Assembly: GCF_003032475.1 (NCBI RefSeq) | Contig: NZ_CP028369.1 | Coordinates: 8,866,001 to 8,930,000 of the forward strand | Length of the DNA stretch: 64,000 nt | Origin: Streptomyces sp. P3 | Lineage (GTDB): Bacteria; Actinomycetota; Actinomycetes; Streptomycetales; Streptomycetaceae | Direction: 5' to 3' | In this document: piece by piece, positions 44,505-54,045 of the stretch | Layout: every line of letters begins with the position of its first letter | Numbering within the stretch: the first letter of the stretch is position 1 | Notes under the pieces: generated by a model | What the model was told of the DNA's origin: nothing | Databases searched by the model: none | Seen by the model: the letters and a program-made list of their open reading frames with translations, nothing else | Made by a program: the position numbers and the translations under genes

Positions 44505-45554
44505 ATGGCAAGAACCCCCGCCACCAGCCGCAGAGCACTGCTGTTCGGCACCGCAGCCGTTTCCGCCGGCGCGCTGCTGACGGCCTGCACCAGCAATGAG
44601 TCCAAGGACCAGGAACAGGCCGCGGACAACGCCGCCCCGGTCGCGGACGACAAGCCGGGCAAGGCCGTCACCATCGGCTTCGCCGGCCCGCAGGCCGACC
44701 ACGGCTGGCTCAACGCCATCAACTCCAACGCCAAGTCGCGTGCGAAGAAGTACTCGGACGTCACGCTGCAGATCACCGAGGGTTCCAACGACACCGCCCA
44801 GCAGATCGGCCAGATCCAGACACTGATCAACAAGAAGGTCGACGTCCTGGTGATCCTGCCGGCGGACGGCAAGGCGCTCACCCAGGTCGGCCTGCAGGCC
44901 ATGGCGGCGGGTATCCCCGTCGTGAACCTGGACCGTGTGTTCGCCTCCCCGCAGGCGTACCGCTGCTGGATCGGCGGCGACAACTACGGCATGGGCCTCA
45001 ACGCCGGCCGCTACATCGGCGAAAAGCTCAAGGACAAGAAGAACGCCAAGGTCGTCGAACTCGCCGGCCTCGACAACCTCGAACTGACCCAGCAGCGAAC
45101 CAAGGGCTTCGACGACGCCCTGAAGAACTACCCGAACATCCGAAAGGTGGCGCGCCAGGCGGCCGACTTCACGGTCGAGTCCGGTCAGGCCAAGATGGCG
45201 CAACTGCTCCAGGCCCAGTCGCAGTTCGACGCACTGTGGAACCACGACGACGACCAGGGCGTGGGCGCGCTGCGCGCCATCGACCAGGCCGGCCGCGATG
45301 ACTTCCTGATGGTCGGCGGCGCGGGCGCCAAGTCCGCGATGAACGCCATCAAGGCCGGAAACAGCGTGCTCAAGGCGACCGTCCTGTACCCGCCGACGAT
45401 GGCCGCCTCCGCCATCGACCTCGCCCGGGCGCTCGGCCAGGGCAAGGGCGTCGGCGGCCTCGCCGAGTTCGAGATCCCGTCCTCGCTGACGCTCTATTCG
45501 GCCGTGGTCACCAAGGACAACGTCGACCAGTACCTGCCGACCGGATTCATCTGA
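44505..45554 (+). CDS. CUT2 sugar ABC importer, substrate-binding lipoprotein (RbsB-like)
   Basis: 349 residues. N-terminus has an RR pair (TSRRALLFGTAAVSAGALLT) and lipobox LTAC, so it is membrane-anchored, possibly by the Tat route. Type-1 periplasmic binding fold: VTIGFAGPQADHGWLNAINS, VDVLVILPADGKALTQVGLQ, GIPVVNLDRVFASPQAYRCW, GQAKMAQLLQAQSQFDALWN, HDDDQGVGALRAIDQAGRDD. The ND/DNDDQG-like hinge contacts are those of ribose/inositol-type binders. The ligand cannot be fixed; the inositol-phosphate synthase and isomerase neighbours make a cyclitol or rare sugar attractive. Confidence 0.93.
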   Translation: MARTPATSRRALLFGTAAVSAGALLTACTSNESKDQEQAADNAAPVADDKPGKAVTIGFAGPQADHGWLNAINSNAKSRAKKYSDVTLQITEGSNDTAQQIGQIQTLINKKVDVLVILPADGKALTQVGLQAMAAGIPVVNLDRVFASPQAYRCWIGGDNYGMGLNAGRYIGEKLKDKKNAKVVELAGLDNLELTQQRTKGFDDALKNYPNIRKVARQAADFTVESGQAKMAQLLQAQSQFDALWNHDDDQGVGALRAIDQAGRDDFLMVGGAGAKSAMNAIKAGNSVLKATVLYPPTMAASAIDLARALGQGKGVGGLAEFEIPSSLTLYSAVVTKDNVDQYLPTGFI

Positions 45555-45622
45555 CCGGCACGGGCCGCGGGCCTCGCGAAGACAGCGATGAGTCAGTGAC
45601 ACTCCGACGAGGAGGAATCCGT

Positions 45623-46837
45623 ATGGAACAGAGGGACAGTCGAACCGCACCGCCGGCACTCGGCGTGGGCATGGTCGGCTACGCGTTCATGGGCGCCGCG
45701 CACTCACAAGGGTGGCGCACCGTAGGGCACGTGTTCGACCTGCCGCTGCGACCGGTGCTGGCCGCGATCGCCGGCCGCGACGCGCACGCCGTGCGGGCGG
45801 CGGCCGACAAGCACGGCTGGGCGGCGGCGGAGACCGACTGGCGCGCCCTCGTAGCCCGCGACGACGTGCAACTCGTCGACATCTGCACACCGGGCGACAG
45901 CCATGCGGAGATCGCGATCGCGGCGCTGGAGGCGGGCAAGCACGTGCTGTGCGAGAAGCCGCTCGCCAATTCGGTCGGCGAGGCGGAGGCCATGGTGGCG
46001 GCCGCCGAAGAGGCGCGCTCGCGCGGGCAGTTGGCCATGGTGGGCTTCAACTACCGCCGCGTTCCCGCCCTGGCCTACGCACGCCGGCTGATCGCCGACG
46101 GCAGGCTCGGCACGCTGCGCCACGTGCGGGTAAGCTACCTCCAGGACTGGCTGGTCGACCCCGACTTTCCGCTGACGTGGCGGTTGCAGCGGGAGCACGC
46201 GGGGTCGGGGGCGCTCGGCGACCTCGGCGCGCACGTCGTCGACCTCGCCCAGTACCTGGCGGGTGAGGCGCTGGTCGGCGTCTCCGCTCAGATGGAGACC
46301 TTCGTCAGGGAACGCCCCCGCCCCGCCGGCGCCTCCTCCGGCTTGACCGCTTCCGGCGGCAACCGGCGCGGTCCGGTGACAGTCGACGACGCTGCCGTCT
46401 TCACCGGCCGGTTCTCCTCGGGGACGCTCGCCGTGTTCGAGGCGACCCGGATGGCGTCGGGGCGCAAGAACGCCCTGAGGCTGGAGCTCAACGGCGAGCT
46501 CGGTTCGCTCGCCTTCGACCTCGAGCGGCTCAACGAGCTGTCCCTCCACGACCACGGGGAGCCCGCTGCCACGGCGGGGTTCCGCAGGATCGTCGTCACC
46601 GAGCTCGAGCACCCGTACCTGGAGGGCTGGTGGCCGCCGGGCCACGGGCTCGGCTACGAGCACACCTTCGTCCACCAGGCCCGGGATCTGGTGGAGGCCA
46701 TCGCGTCCGGCACCGATCCGATGCCGTCGTTCGCCGACGGTCTGCAGGTGCAGCAGGTGCTCGCCGCGGTGGAGGAGAGCGCGCAGAAGAACTCCGTCTA
46801 CACCCCTGTCCAGGCCGTCCAGGCCGAAGTCCGGTAG
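45623..46837 (+). CDS. Gfo/Idh/MocA-family NAD(P)-dependent oxidoreductase
   Basis: 404 residues from ATG 45623 (GAGGAGG upstream). Rossmann fold opening [40 protein letters not shown], then the EKP motif [20 protein letters not shown] with catalytic Lys, and [20 protein letters not shown] (D-x-x-xH). Oxidises a sugar or inositol hydroxyl (inositol 2-dehydrogenase-like, but substrate undetermined). Sits directly after the importer and before a TIM-barrel isomerase, forming an import-oxidise-isomerise line. Confidence 0.94.
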   Translation: MEQRDSRTAPPALGVGMVGYAFMGAAHSQGWRTVGHVFDLPLRPVLAAIAGRDAHAVRAAADKHGWAAAETDWRALVARDDVQLVDICTPGDSHAEIAIAALEAGKHVLCEKPLANSVGEAEAMVAAAEEARSRGQLAMVGFNYRRVPALAYARRLIADGRLGTLRHVRVSYLQDWLVDPDFPLTWRLQREHAGSGALGDLGAHVVDLAQYLAGEALVGVSAQMETFVRERPRPAGASSGLTASGGNRRGPVTVDDAAVFTGRFSSGTLAVFEATRMASGRKNALRLELNGELGSLAFDLERLNELSLHDHGEPAATAGFRRIVVTELEHPYLEGWWPPGHGLGYEHTFVHQARDLVEAIASGTDPMPSFADGLQVQQVLAAVEESAQKNSVYTPVQAVQAEVR

Positions 46838-46868
46838 AGATCCGGCAGGAACCCCGCTCGGAGGCGCC

Positions 46869-47876
46869 ATGCCACGCCCGTTCACCCTGTTCACCGGTCA
46901 GTGGGCCGATCTGCCGCTGGAGGAGGTCTGCCGACTGGCCGCCGAGTTCGGCTACGACGGACTCGAACTCGCTTGCTGGGGCGACCACTTCGAGGTCGAC
47001 AAGGCACTGTCCGATCCGTCCTACCTGGCCGGTCGGCACGCACTGCTGGAGAAGTACGGCCTGAAGTGCTGGGCGATCTCCAACCATCTCGTCGGCCAGG
47101 CCGTCTGCGACAACCCCATCGACGAACGACACCAGGGCATCCTGCCCGCCCGCATCTGGGGCGACGGCGACCCGGAGGGCGTACGGCAGCGGGCCGCGGC
47201 CGACATCAAGGACACGGCGCGGGCCGCGGCCGCCTTCGGCGTCGACACGGTCGTCGGTTTCACCGGATCGTCGATCTGGCATCTGGTGGCGATGTTCCCG
47301 CCCGTGCCGCAGCGAATGATCGAGCGCGGCTACGAGGACTTCGCCGAGCGCTGGAACCCGATCCTGGACGTGTTCGACACCGAGGGCGTCCGCTTCGCCC
47401 ACGAGGTCCATCCGAGCGAGATCGCCTACGACTACTGGACCACCCACCGCGCGCTGGCGGCGGTGGACAATCGGCCGGCCTTCGGGCTCAACTTCGACCC
47501 CAGCCACTTCGTCTGGCAGGACCTGGACCCGGTCGGCTTCCTGTACGACTTCCGGGACCGGATCTACCACGTCGACTGCAAGGAGGCCCGCAAGCGGCTG
47601 GACGGGCGCAACGGCCGGCTCGGCTCCCATCTGCCCTGGGGCGACCCGCGGCGCGGCTGGGACTTCGTCTCCGCCGGGCACGGCGACGTCCCCTGGGAGG
47701 ACGTGTTCCGGATGCTGCGTTCGATCGGCTACGACGGTCCGATCTCCGTGGAGTGGGAGGACGCCGGCATGGACCGCCTCGTGGGTGCGCCGCAAGCACT
47801 CGCCCATCTCAAGCGGTTCGACTTCGACCCGCCCTCGGCGTCCTTCGACGCCGCCTTCGGAAGCGGCGACAACTAG
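46869..47876 (+). CDS. Sugar phosphate isomerase/epimerase (xylose-isomerase-like TIM barrel)
   Basis: 335 residues, GGAGG-preceded ATG. AP_endonuc_2 fold: [60 protein letters not shown] (metal Glu), [20 protein letters not shown] (Asp/His), [20 protein letters not shown] (His), and [18 protein letters not shown] (Glu). The residues form the usual Mn/Co-binding set E-D-H-E. Probably isomerises or epimerises the ketose/inosose made by the preceding dehydrogenase (cf. IolE/IolI-type enzymes). Followed by a strong hairpin. Confidence 0.92.
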   Translation: MPRPFTLFTGQWADLPLEEVCRLAAEFGYDGLELACWGDHFEVDKALSDPSYLAGRHALLEKYGLKCWAISNHLVGQAVCDNPIDERHQGILPARIWGDGDPEGVRQRAAADIKDTARAAAAFGVDTVVGFTGSSIWHLVAMFPPVPQRMIERGYEDFAERWNPILDVFDTEGVRFAHEVHPSEIAYDYWTTHRALAAVDNRPAFGLNFDPSHFVWQDLDPVGFLYDFRDRIYHVDCKEARKRLDGRNGRLGSHLPWGDPRRGWDFVSAGHGDVPWEDVFRMLRSIGYDGPISVEWEDAGMDRLVGAPQALAHLKRFDFDPPSASFDAAFGSGDN

Positions 47877-47931
47877 GGCAGGCCCCAAGCACCCCGACAC
47901 GGAGCTCGCTCCCTGGAATGAGCCAGGCCGA

Positions 47932-47959
47932 GGCCCGGCGGCGGCAAGGCCGCCGGGCC
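47932..47959 (+). terminator. 11-bp perfect hairpin separating the two operons
   Basis: GGCCCGGCGGC (47932-47942), GGCAAG loop, GCCGCCGGGCC (47949-47959), 56 bp after the isomerase stop. Suggests the uptake block and the inositol-synthase/Ebo operon are separate transcripts. Confidence 0.8.
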
Positions 47960-48297
47960 GGTCCGGGATGCCCGGACACGCCTTTGTCCTGAGCCTGGAA
48001 AAAGTTCGACTTCCTTCTGCATAAGGTCTTTCCGTCGAGGACAAACCGGGCTACGGTCCCGTCTCGTGCACCGCCGCCACACGGTGGTTCGACAGTGACG
48101 GCGCACACCCCACCGGTTGCACAGCCCACCGCTCGTCCGACCGGACGACGGAGGACGTCTGTGCACAGCACAAGGCCAACCGCCGCCAAGGATCCCGCGC
48201 TTCTCACCGGCGACGTTCTCGCCGCCGACTCGTTCGCCGTAACCGCGCCGACCACGAAGCCGTCCTCCTGGGCCGCGGCCAGAGTCCGCCCTATGCC
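47960..48297. other. Promoter region of the Ebo-type operon
   Basis: About 340 bp without a convincing gene; an in-frame extension of the synthase gene to 48095 has no family resemblance. The AT-richer stretch around 47995-48045 is the likeliest promoter site. Confidence 0.4.
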
Positions 48298-48338
48298 GAC
48301 GGTGGGCGGGGAAGTCAGCCCCGCTCCCGCCCACCGTC
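48298..48338 (+). promoter_or_regulatory. Long stem-loop in the 5' leader of the Ebo-type operon
   Basis: GACGGTGGGCGGG (48298-48310) pairs fully with CCCGCCCACCGTC (48326-48338) around a 15-nt loop; its 3' foot lies 41 bp before the GTG of the synthase. It could be an attenuator or an RNA-stability element; there is no T-tract. Confidence 0.45.
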
Positions 48339-48379
48339 CTCCAACCGCATCGGAACATCGACATGGCAGGGAGGCACCC

Positions 48380-49531
48380 GTGAACAACGACGGGAACGCA
48401 TCGCAGCCCCGGGCCGGCGGGCAGACCGCACGCACCGGAGTCTGGTTCGTCGGAGCCCGCGGATCGGTGGCCACCACCGCCGTCGCCGGATGCGCAGCGC
48501 TCACTGCCGGACTGCATCCGCCGACCGGCATGGTCACCGAGACACCACCGTTCGCCGGCACCGGCCTGCCGTCCCTGTCCTCGCTCGTCTTCGGCGGCCA
48601 CGACACCGCTCACTGCCCGCTGCCCAAGCGGGCCGAACACCTCACCGACGCGGGCGTCCTGCCGCACGGGCTCGCCTCCGCCGTGCACGCCGAACTGCAG
48701 GCCGCGGACGACGAGATACGGCCCGGCGGCCCCCTCCCGGGTGACACCCGCGGCGACGAGGAACTCATCAGCGACTTCGCCGCCGATCTCCTCTCCTTCC
48801 GCACGCGCAACGCACTGGCACGGACGGTCGTCGTCAACGTCTCCTCCACGGAGCCGCTGCCCGCGCCCGAGGCCGTACGACTGCCGCCCAGCTCGCTCTA
48901 TGCGGCCGCCGCCCTGCGAGCCGGCTGCCCCTACGTCAACTTCACGCCGTCCACCGGGCTGCGGACCCCGGCCCTCACGGACGCCGCCGCAGCCGGCGGG
49001 CTTCCCCACGCGGGCCGTGACGGCAAGACCGGCCAGACGCTGCTGCGGTCCGTGCTCGCCCCGATGTTCGTCCAACGCGCCCTGGACGTACGGGCCTGGT
49101 CCGGCGCCAATCTGCTGGGCGGAGGCGACGGCGCGGCGCTGGCCGACCCGGCCGCGGCCGCGGCCAAGAACGCCGGCAAGGAGCGCGTCCTGACCGAGAC
49201 CCTTGGGCACACACCGCAGGGCGAGGTACACATCGACGACGTACCGGCGCTCGGCGACTGGAAGACCGCCTGGGACCACGTCGCCTTCGAGGGCTTCCTC
49301 GGCTCGCGCATGATCCTGCAGACCATCTGGCAGGGCTGCGACTCGGCCCTGGCCGCACCGCTCGTCCTGGACCTGGCCAGGCTGGTCGCCCGCGCCCACG
49401 AGGCGGGCCTGTCCGGCCCTCTCCCGGAACTGGGCTTCTACTTCAAGGACCCCGACGAGGGCCCGTCGGGCCTCTCGGAGCAGTTCACCGCCCTGCTGTC
49501 GTTCGCCGACCGACTGCGGGGGGCGCGGTGA
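48380..49531 (+). CDS. Inositol-3-phosphate synthase (myo-inositol-1-phosphate synthase family)
   Basis: 383 residues from GTG 48380 (GGGAGG 6 nt upstream). NAD-binding start GVWFVGARGSVATTAVAGCA; further family motifs TVVVNVSSTEPLPAPEAV, CPYVNFTPSTGLRTPALTD, GRDGKTGQTLLRSVLAPMF (catalytic Lys region), SGANLLGGGDGAALADPAAA and GSRMILQTIWQGCDSALAAP. Converts glucose-6-phosphate to inositol-3-phosphate via NAD-linked oxidation, aldol closure and reduction. This short form is the one found in actinobacterial Ebo-type clusters, not necessarily the housekeeping enzyme for mycothiol. First gene of a seven-gene run with 1-4 nt overlaps. Confidence 0.9.
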   Translation: MNNDGNASQPRAGGQTARTGVWFVGARGSVATTAVAGCAALTAGLHPPTGMVTETPPFAGTGLPSLSSLVFGGHDTAHCPLPKRAEHLTDAGVLPHGLASAVHAELQAADDEIRPGGPLPGDTRGDEELISDFAADLLSFRTRNALARTVVVNVSSTEPLPAPEAVRLPPSSLYAAAALRAGCPYVNFTPSTGLRTPALTDAAAAGGLPHAGRDGKTGQTLLRSVLAPMFVQRALDVRAWSGANLLGGGDGAALADPAAAAAKNAGKERVLTETLGHTPQGEVHIDDVPALGDWKTAWDHVAFEGFLGSRMILQTIWQGCDSALAAPLVLDLARLVARAHEAGLSGPLPELGFYFKDPDEGPSGLSEQFTALLSFADRLRGAR

Positions 49532-50514
49532 TCCGCTCCGTCCTGTCCCGCCTCGCACCGCCGGCGCGCACCCCGAAGCCCACCCGGCCCAGGAGCGGTC
49601 GGCGCCCCGCGAACGCCGCACCGAGGACGCAGTTGCGGGACTGGGCCGAACTGCTCCGCGTCTCCGCGCTGTTCACCGTGCCCGGCGACGCCGTCGCCGG
49701 AGCCGCGGCCATCGGTCTGCGACCCAACCTGTGCACGGCGTACGCCGTGGGCGCCTCGCTCTGCCTCTACGAGGCCGGCATGGCGCTCAACGACTGGGCC
49801 GACCGCGACGAGGACGCCCTCGACCGTCCCCACCGGCCCGTCCCGTCCGGCCGTATCACCCCGACGGCCGCCCTGGGCGCCGCCGGACTCCTGAGCGCCG
49901 CAGGACTCGCCTTCGCCGCCCGCGCGGGCCGCCCCGCACTCGCGGCGGCGTCGGCACTGACCGCCACGGTCTGGGCGTACGACCTCCGACTGAAGCACAC
50001 CCGTGCGGCCCCGGCGGCGATGGCCGCGGCCCGCGCCCTGGACCTCCTACTCGGCGCCGCGGCCACCATGAGATCCCGTCAAGGACCGGTCCCCCCACCC
50101 TCCGACGCCGTCCTCCGCGCAACGGCCCCCGCCCTCGCCCTGGCCGCCCACACCTACGCCGTCACCGCCGTCTCACGGCACGAGACGCACGGCGGTTTCC
50201 CGCTCACCTCCCTCGCCGCCCTCGGCGCGACGACCACGCTCGGCCTGTTGCTGGCACGGACACCCGCGACGACTGGGCCCCTCCCGGCAATGACGGCCGC
50301 CGCATACGTCCGCACCACCGCGCTTCCCTGTCTGCACGCCGCCCTCAACCCGTCCCCGCCCCTCACCCAGCGTGCCGTCGGCGGCGGGATCCGCGCCCTG
50401 ATCCCGCTCCAGGCCGCACTCGCCGCCAGGTCCGGAGCGAACGTCAGCGCCCTCGCCGTGCTGGGGCTGGTACCCGTGGCCCGCACGCTGGCACGGAAGG
50501 TGAGTGTCACATGA
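49528..50514 (+). CDS. eboC: UbiA-type prenyltransferase, SCO3242/EboC family
   Basis: 328 residues, GTG start overlapping the synthase stop. Polytopic membrane protein with both Asp-rich UbiA motifs: first ALNDWADRDEDALDRPHRPV (NDxxDxxxD), second VWAYDLRLKHT. Other helices: AALGAAGLLSAAGLAFAARA, LALAAHTYAVTAV, LAALGATTTLGLLLA. Catalyses transfer of a prenyl chain from a prenyl diphosphate to an acceptor in the membrane. In this operon the acceptor would plausibly derive from inositol phosphate. The 45-residue Pro/Arg-rich N-terminal tail is cytosolic. Confidence 0.9.
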   Translation: MIRSVLSRLAPPARTPKPTRPRSGRRPANAAPRTQLRDWAELLRVSALFTVPGDAVAGAAAIGLRPNLCTAYAVGASLCLYEAGMALNDWADRDEDALDRPHRPVPSGRITPTAALGAAGLLSAAGLAFAARAGRPALAAASALTATVWAYDLRLKHTRAAPAAMAAARALDLLLGAAATMRSRQGPVPPPSDAVLRATAPALALAAHTYAVTAVSRHETHGGFPLTSLAALGATTTLGLLLARTPATTGPLPAMTAAAYVRTTALPCLHAALNPSPPLTQRAVGGGIRALIPLQAALAARSGANVSALAVLGLVPVARTLARKVSVT

Positions 50515-51389
50515 GCCGCCCACAGCGACTCCGCCTCGGTTACGGCACCAACGGCCTCACCGACCTCCGCCTCGACGACGCTCTCGGCCTGCTCGCCGAC
50601 CTCGGCTACGACGGCGTCGGGCTCACCCTCGACCACATGCACCTCGACCCACTCGCCCCCGATCTCGCCGCCCGCACCGCCCAGGTCGCCCGTCGGCTCG
50701 GTGCCCTCGGCCTCACCACGACCGTCGAGACCGGCGCCCGCTACGTCCTCGAGCCGCGCCGCAAGCACGGCCCCTCGCTGCTCGACGCGGACCTCGAGGG
50801 GCGTGCCGCCCGCACCCGGCTGCTGCTCACGGCGGTCAACGTCGCCGCGGAACTCGGAGCGCACGCCGTGCACTGCTTCAGCGGCGTCACGCCTGCCGGC
50901 ACCGACGACGGCACCGCGTGGCAGCGCCTGAGGGAGGCGCTCGCGCCCGTGCTCGACGCCGCGGACGCCGTCGGCGTGCCGCTGGCGATCGAACCCGAAC
51001 CGGGCCATCTCCTCGCCACCGTCGCCGACTTCCACCGGCTCCGCCGGATGCTGGACGAACCGGAGCCGCTCGGCCTGACCCTCGACATCGGCCACTGCCA
51101 GTGCCTGGAACCAGAGCCGCCCGGTGAGTGCGTCCGTGCCGCCGCACCATGGCTGCGGCATGTGCAGATCGAGGACATGCGCCGCGGAGTGCACGAGCAT
51201 CTGCCCTTCGGCGACGGCGAGATCGACTTCCCGCCCGTGCTGGAGGCCCTCGCCGCCACCGGCTACCAGGGCCTGACCGTCGTAGAACTGCCCCGCCACT
51301 CCCACGCTGGACCCGAACTGGCCCGATCCTCCTTCGAGTTCCTCCAGGCCGCGGCGGCCACCACTACGAAGGGAGCGCCGGCAGCATGA
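50511..51389 (+). CDS. Sugar phosphate isomerase/epimerase (TIM barrel), Ebo-cluster member
   Basis: 292 residues, ATGA overlap with the prenyltransferase. AP_endonuc_2 fold: LRLGYGTNGLTDLRLDDALG, LADLGYDGVGLTLDHMHLDP, GVPLAIEPEPGHLLATVADF (metal Glu), LGLTLDIGHCQCLEPEPPGE (Asp-x-x-His), APWLRHVQIEDMRRGVHEHL (His/Glu-Asp), GEIDFPPVLEALAATGYQGL, TVVELPRHSHAGPELA. Full metal-ligand set present, so probably active as a keto-isomerase or epimerase on a sugar or inosose intermediate. Distinct from EboE in the same operon. Confidence 0.9.
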   Translation: MSRPQRLRLGYGTNGLTDLRLDDALGLLADLGYDGVGLTLDHMHLDPLAPDLAARTAQVARRLGALGLTTTVETGARYVLEPRRKHGPSLLDADLEGRAARTRLLLTAVNVAAELGAHAVHCFSGVTPAGTDDGTAWQRLREALAPVLDAADAVGVPLAIEPEPGHLLATVADFHRLRRMLDEPEPLGLTLDIGHCQCLEPEPPGECVRAAAPWLRHVQIEDMRRGVHEHLPFGDGEIDFPPVLEALAATGYQGLTVVELPRHSHAGPELARSSFEFLQAAAATTTKGAPAA

Positions 51390-52024
51390 CACGATCCGCG
51401 CCCTGGACCCGTGACACCGTCACCGCGGCGCTTCTCGCAGACACCGCACGCACCTGGTTCGATGAAGCGCTGACCGACGCGGCACGCGCGGCCCAGGCCC
51501 CGCCGACCACCCCGTCCCCGTACCTCGCCCACACCTGGGAACTGCGGTTCGCCGCCGCCGGGCGGCACTGCGGCAACGACAACGCGGACGCCGTCCGGAC
51601 TCTGCTGCTGATCGAGGCCCGGGCGGGGCTCGAAACCCTGACCCGGCTCTACCGGCACGGCAGCGCTGCCGAACGCCGCCCCGTGCTGCGGGCGTTGCCC
51701 GCCCTGGTCGCAGGGCCTCATGCCGTGCACCTCGTCGAGGACGCGCTGCGCAGCAACGACACCCGGCTGATCGCCGCCGCCGTCGGCCCGTACGCGGCCG
51801 CCCACCTCGATCCGCACGCCTGGCGGCATGCCGTCCTGAAGTGCCTGTTCACCGGCGTCCCCCTCGACGCGGTCGCGGGCCTGGCGCACCGGGCGGCCGG
51901 AGACGACGAACTGGCCCGCATGCTCACCGACTTCGCCGCCGAGCGAACGGCCGCCGGCCGTGACCTCCCCGACGACCTCGGTCGCCTGCTGACCCTTACG
52001 GGCGAAGAGCCCAAGGAGCTGTGA
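51386..52024 (+). CDS. eboA: EboA domain-containing protein
   Basis: 212 residues, ATG at 51386 overlapping the previous stop. All-helical: WFDEALTDAARAAQAPPTTP, RTLLLIEARAGLETLTRLYR, HGSAAERRPVLRALPALVAG, VEDALRSNDTRLIAAAVGPY, WRHAVLKCLFTGVPLDAVAG. Length, helical repeat pattern and position between the EboC- and EboB-like genes identify EboA. No enzymatic motif; its role in Ebo clusters is unknown, and it may act as a small scaffold. Followed by GTGA overlap with the TatD-like gene. Confidence 0.85.
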   Translation: MTRSAPWTRDTVTAALLADTARTWFDEALTDAARAAQAPPTTPSPYLAHTWELRFAAAGRHCGNDNADAVRTLLLIEARAGLETLTRLYRHGSAAERRPVLRALPALVAGPHAVHLVEDALRSNDTRLIAAAVGPYAAAHLDPHAWRHAVLKCLFTGVPLDAVAGLAHRAAGDDELARMLTDFAAERTAAGRDLPDDLGRLLTLTGEEPKEL

Positions 52025-52872
52025 TGCGCATCTTCGACCCGCACATCCACATGACGTCCCGCACCACCGACGACTACGAGGCCATGTACGCCGCCGGTGT
52101 GCGCGCCGTCGTCGAACCCTCTTTCTGGCTGGGCCAGCCCCGCACCTGTCCGGCCAGCTTCTTCGACTATTTCGACGCCCTCCTCGGCTGGGAGCCTTTC
52201 CGCGCCGCCCAGTACGGCATCGCCCACCACTGCACCATCGCCCTCAACCCCAAAGAGGCCAACGACCCACGGTGCGCGCCGGTCCTGGACGCCCTGCCCC
52301 GCTACCTCGTCAAGGACGGCGTCGTCGCCGTCGGCGAGATCGGCTACGACTCCATGACACCGGCCGAGGACACCGCGCTCGCCGCCCAGCTCCAGCTCGC
52401 AGCCGACCACGGCCTGCCCGCCCTGGTCCACACGCCCCACCGTGACAAGTTCGCCGGTCTGCTCCGCACCGTGGACGTCGTCCGCGAGTCGAGCCTGCCC
52501 ATGGAGCGGGTGCTGCTCGACCACCTCAACGAGACGACCGTCAAAGACGCGAAGGACAACGGCTGCTGGCTCGGCTTCTCCGTCTACCCGGACACCAAGA
52601 TGGACGAGGACCGCGTGGTCGGGATCCTGAGGACTTACGGAACGGAGAAAGTCCTCGTCAACTCGGCGGCTGACTGGGGGAGAAGCGATCCCCTCAAGAC
52701 CCGCAAGGTCGCCGACGCCATGCTCGCGGCCGGCTTGGGCGAGGACGACGTCGAACAGGTGCTGTGGCGCAACCCGGTCGCCTTCTACGGACTCAGCGGC
52801 CGTCTCCAGCTCGACGTCCCCGACGCGGAAGGCCTGCACGAGGGCAACTCCATCCTGCGCGGGGGTCAGTAG
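52021..52872 (+). CDS. eboB: TatD-like metal-dependent hydrolase, EboB family
   Basis: 283 residues. Amidohydrolase TIM barrel with metal ligands: MRIFDPHIHMTSRTTDDYEA (HxH), GVVAVGEIGYDSMTPAEDTA (Glu), GLPALVHTPHRDKFAGLLRT (His), RVLLDHLNETTVKDAKDNGC (His) and VLVNSAADWGRSDPLKTRKV (Asp). All expected ligands are present, so it should be catalytically competent as a hydrolase or DNase-like phosphoesterase; real substrate in Ebo clusters is unknown. GTG 52021 or ATG 52024 start. Confidence 0.9.
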   Translation: MMRIFDPHIHMTSRTTDDYEAMYAAGVRAVVEPSFWLGQPRTCPASFFDYFDALLGWEPFRAAQYGIAHHCTIALNPKEANDPRCAPVLDALPRYLVKDGVVAVGEIGYDSMTPAEDTALAAQLQLAADHGLPALVHTPHRDKFAGLLRTVDVVRESSLPMERVLLDHLNETTVKDAKDNGCWLGFSVYPDTKMDEDRVVGILRTYGTEKVLVNSAADWGRSDPLKTRKVADAMLAAGLGEDDVEQVLWRNPVAFYGLSGRLQLDVPDAEGLHEGNSILRGGQ

Positions 52873-52875
52873 GGC

Positions 52876-54045
52876 ATGCGCTTCCGCCACCCCGACGGCT
52901 CCACCGTCCACCTCGCCTACTGCACCAACGTCCACCCCGCCGAGACCCTCGACGGCGTCCTCGCCCAGCTGCGCGACCACTGCGAACCGGTCCGCAGATG
53001 CCTGGGACGCGACCGCCTGGGCATTGGCCTGTGGCTCGCCAAGGACGCCGCACGCGCGCTGATCACCGACCCGGTGACGCTGCGGGGACTGCGCGCCGAG
53101 CTGGACCGGCGCGGCCTCGAAGTAGTCACTCTGAACGGATTTCCCTACGAGGGGTTCGGCGCGCAGGAGGTCAAGTACCGCGTCTACCAGCCCGACTGGG
53201 CCGATCCAGAACGCCTCGCGCACACCACCGACCTGGCCCGGCTCCTGACGGCGCTCCTGCCGGACGACGTCACCGAGGGGACCGTCTCCACACTTCCGCT
53301 CGCCTGGCGCACCGACTTCGACGAGCACACTGCCGCCACCGCCGGTGCGGCGCTGACCACCCTGTCGGGGCGGCTCGAAGCGCTGGAGGAGCTGACCGGC
53401 AAGTCGATCCGCATCGCCCTCGAACCGGAGCCCGGGTGCACGGTGGAGACAACCGCGGACGCGATCGGAGCGCTCGCCGCCCTGCCAGGCGACCGTATCG
53501 GCGTGTGCATCGACACCTGCCACCTCGCCACGTCGTTCGAGGACCCGGCCACGGCGCTGACCGCGCTCGGGGCAGCCGGCGTCGGCATCCCCAAGGCGCA
53601 GCTGTCGGCAGCCCTGCACGCCGAGCACCCCCACCTCCCCGAGGTCCGTACCGCCCTCGCCGCCTTCGCCGAACCGCGCTTCCTGCATCAGACCCGCACC
53701 CTGACGCCCGGGGGACTGCGCGGCACCGACGACCTCGGCGAGGCCCTGGCCGGCGATGCCCTGCCCGACGACGCACCCTGGCGCGCCCACTTCCACGTCC
53801 CCCTGCACGCCCCGCCCGCCCCACCGCTCACCTCCACCCTGCACGTACTCCAGGAGGCCCTCGCCCTGCTGGTGGGAGGCGCGCAGCCGCGCACCCGTCA
53901 TCTCGAGGTCGAGACCTACACCTGGCAGGCCCTCCCGCCCGAGCTGCGCCCCCGCACCAGGACCCAGCTCGTCGACGGCATCGCCGCCGAACTCACCCTG
54001 GCCCGCGACCTGTTGACGGACCTCGGCCTGAAGGAGCTGCCATGA
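52876..54045 (+). CDS. eboE: Metabolite traffic protein EboE (xylose-isomerase-like TIM barrel)
   Basis: 389 residues. Hallmark EboE start VHLAYCTNVHPAETLDGVLA followed by RDRLGIGLWLAKDAARALIT, EVVTLNGFPYEGFGAQEVKY with KYRVYQPDW, RIALEPEPGCTVETTADAIG (metal Glu) and GDRIGVCIDTCHLATSFEDP (Asp/His). C-terminal HLEVETYTWQALPPELRPRT is also typical. EboE belongs to the group of Ebo proteins needed for metabolite export to the cell surface in cyanobacteria (scytonemin). Four bases after eboB. Confidence 0.92.
   Translation: MRFRHPDGSTVHLAYCTNVHPAETLDGVLAQLRDHCEPVRRCLGRDRLGIGLWLAKDAARALITDPVTLRGLRAELDRRGLEVVTLNGFPYEGFGAQEVKYRVYQPDWADPERLAHTTDLARLLTALLPDDVTEGTVSTLPLAWRTDFDEHTAATAGAALTTLSGRLEALEELTGKSIRIALEPEPGCTVETTADAIGALAALPGDRIGVCIDTCHLATSFEDPATALTALGAAGVGIPKAQLSAALHAEHPHLPEVRTALAAFAEPRFLHQTRTLTPGGLRGTDDLGEALAGDALPDDAPWRAHFHVPLHAPPAPPLTSTLHVLQEALALLVGGAQPRTRHLEVETYTWQALPPELRPRTRTQLVDGIAAELTLARDLLTDLGLKELP

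Noticed and set aside
43182..45659. 825-codon minus-strand open frame across the ABC permease and binding protein genes
   Set aside because: Antisense to three clearly homologous genes; Gly/Ala/Asp/Arg-rich with no motifs. Typical result of high GC3.
47873..49621. 582-codon minus-strand frame across the inositol-phosphate synthase
   Set aside because: Opposite strand has complete family motifs; this frame has none.
51718..53901. 727-codon minus-strand open frame under eboA, eboB and eboE
   Set aside because: Antisense to overlapping, conserved operon genes; no family resemblance.
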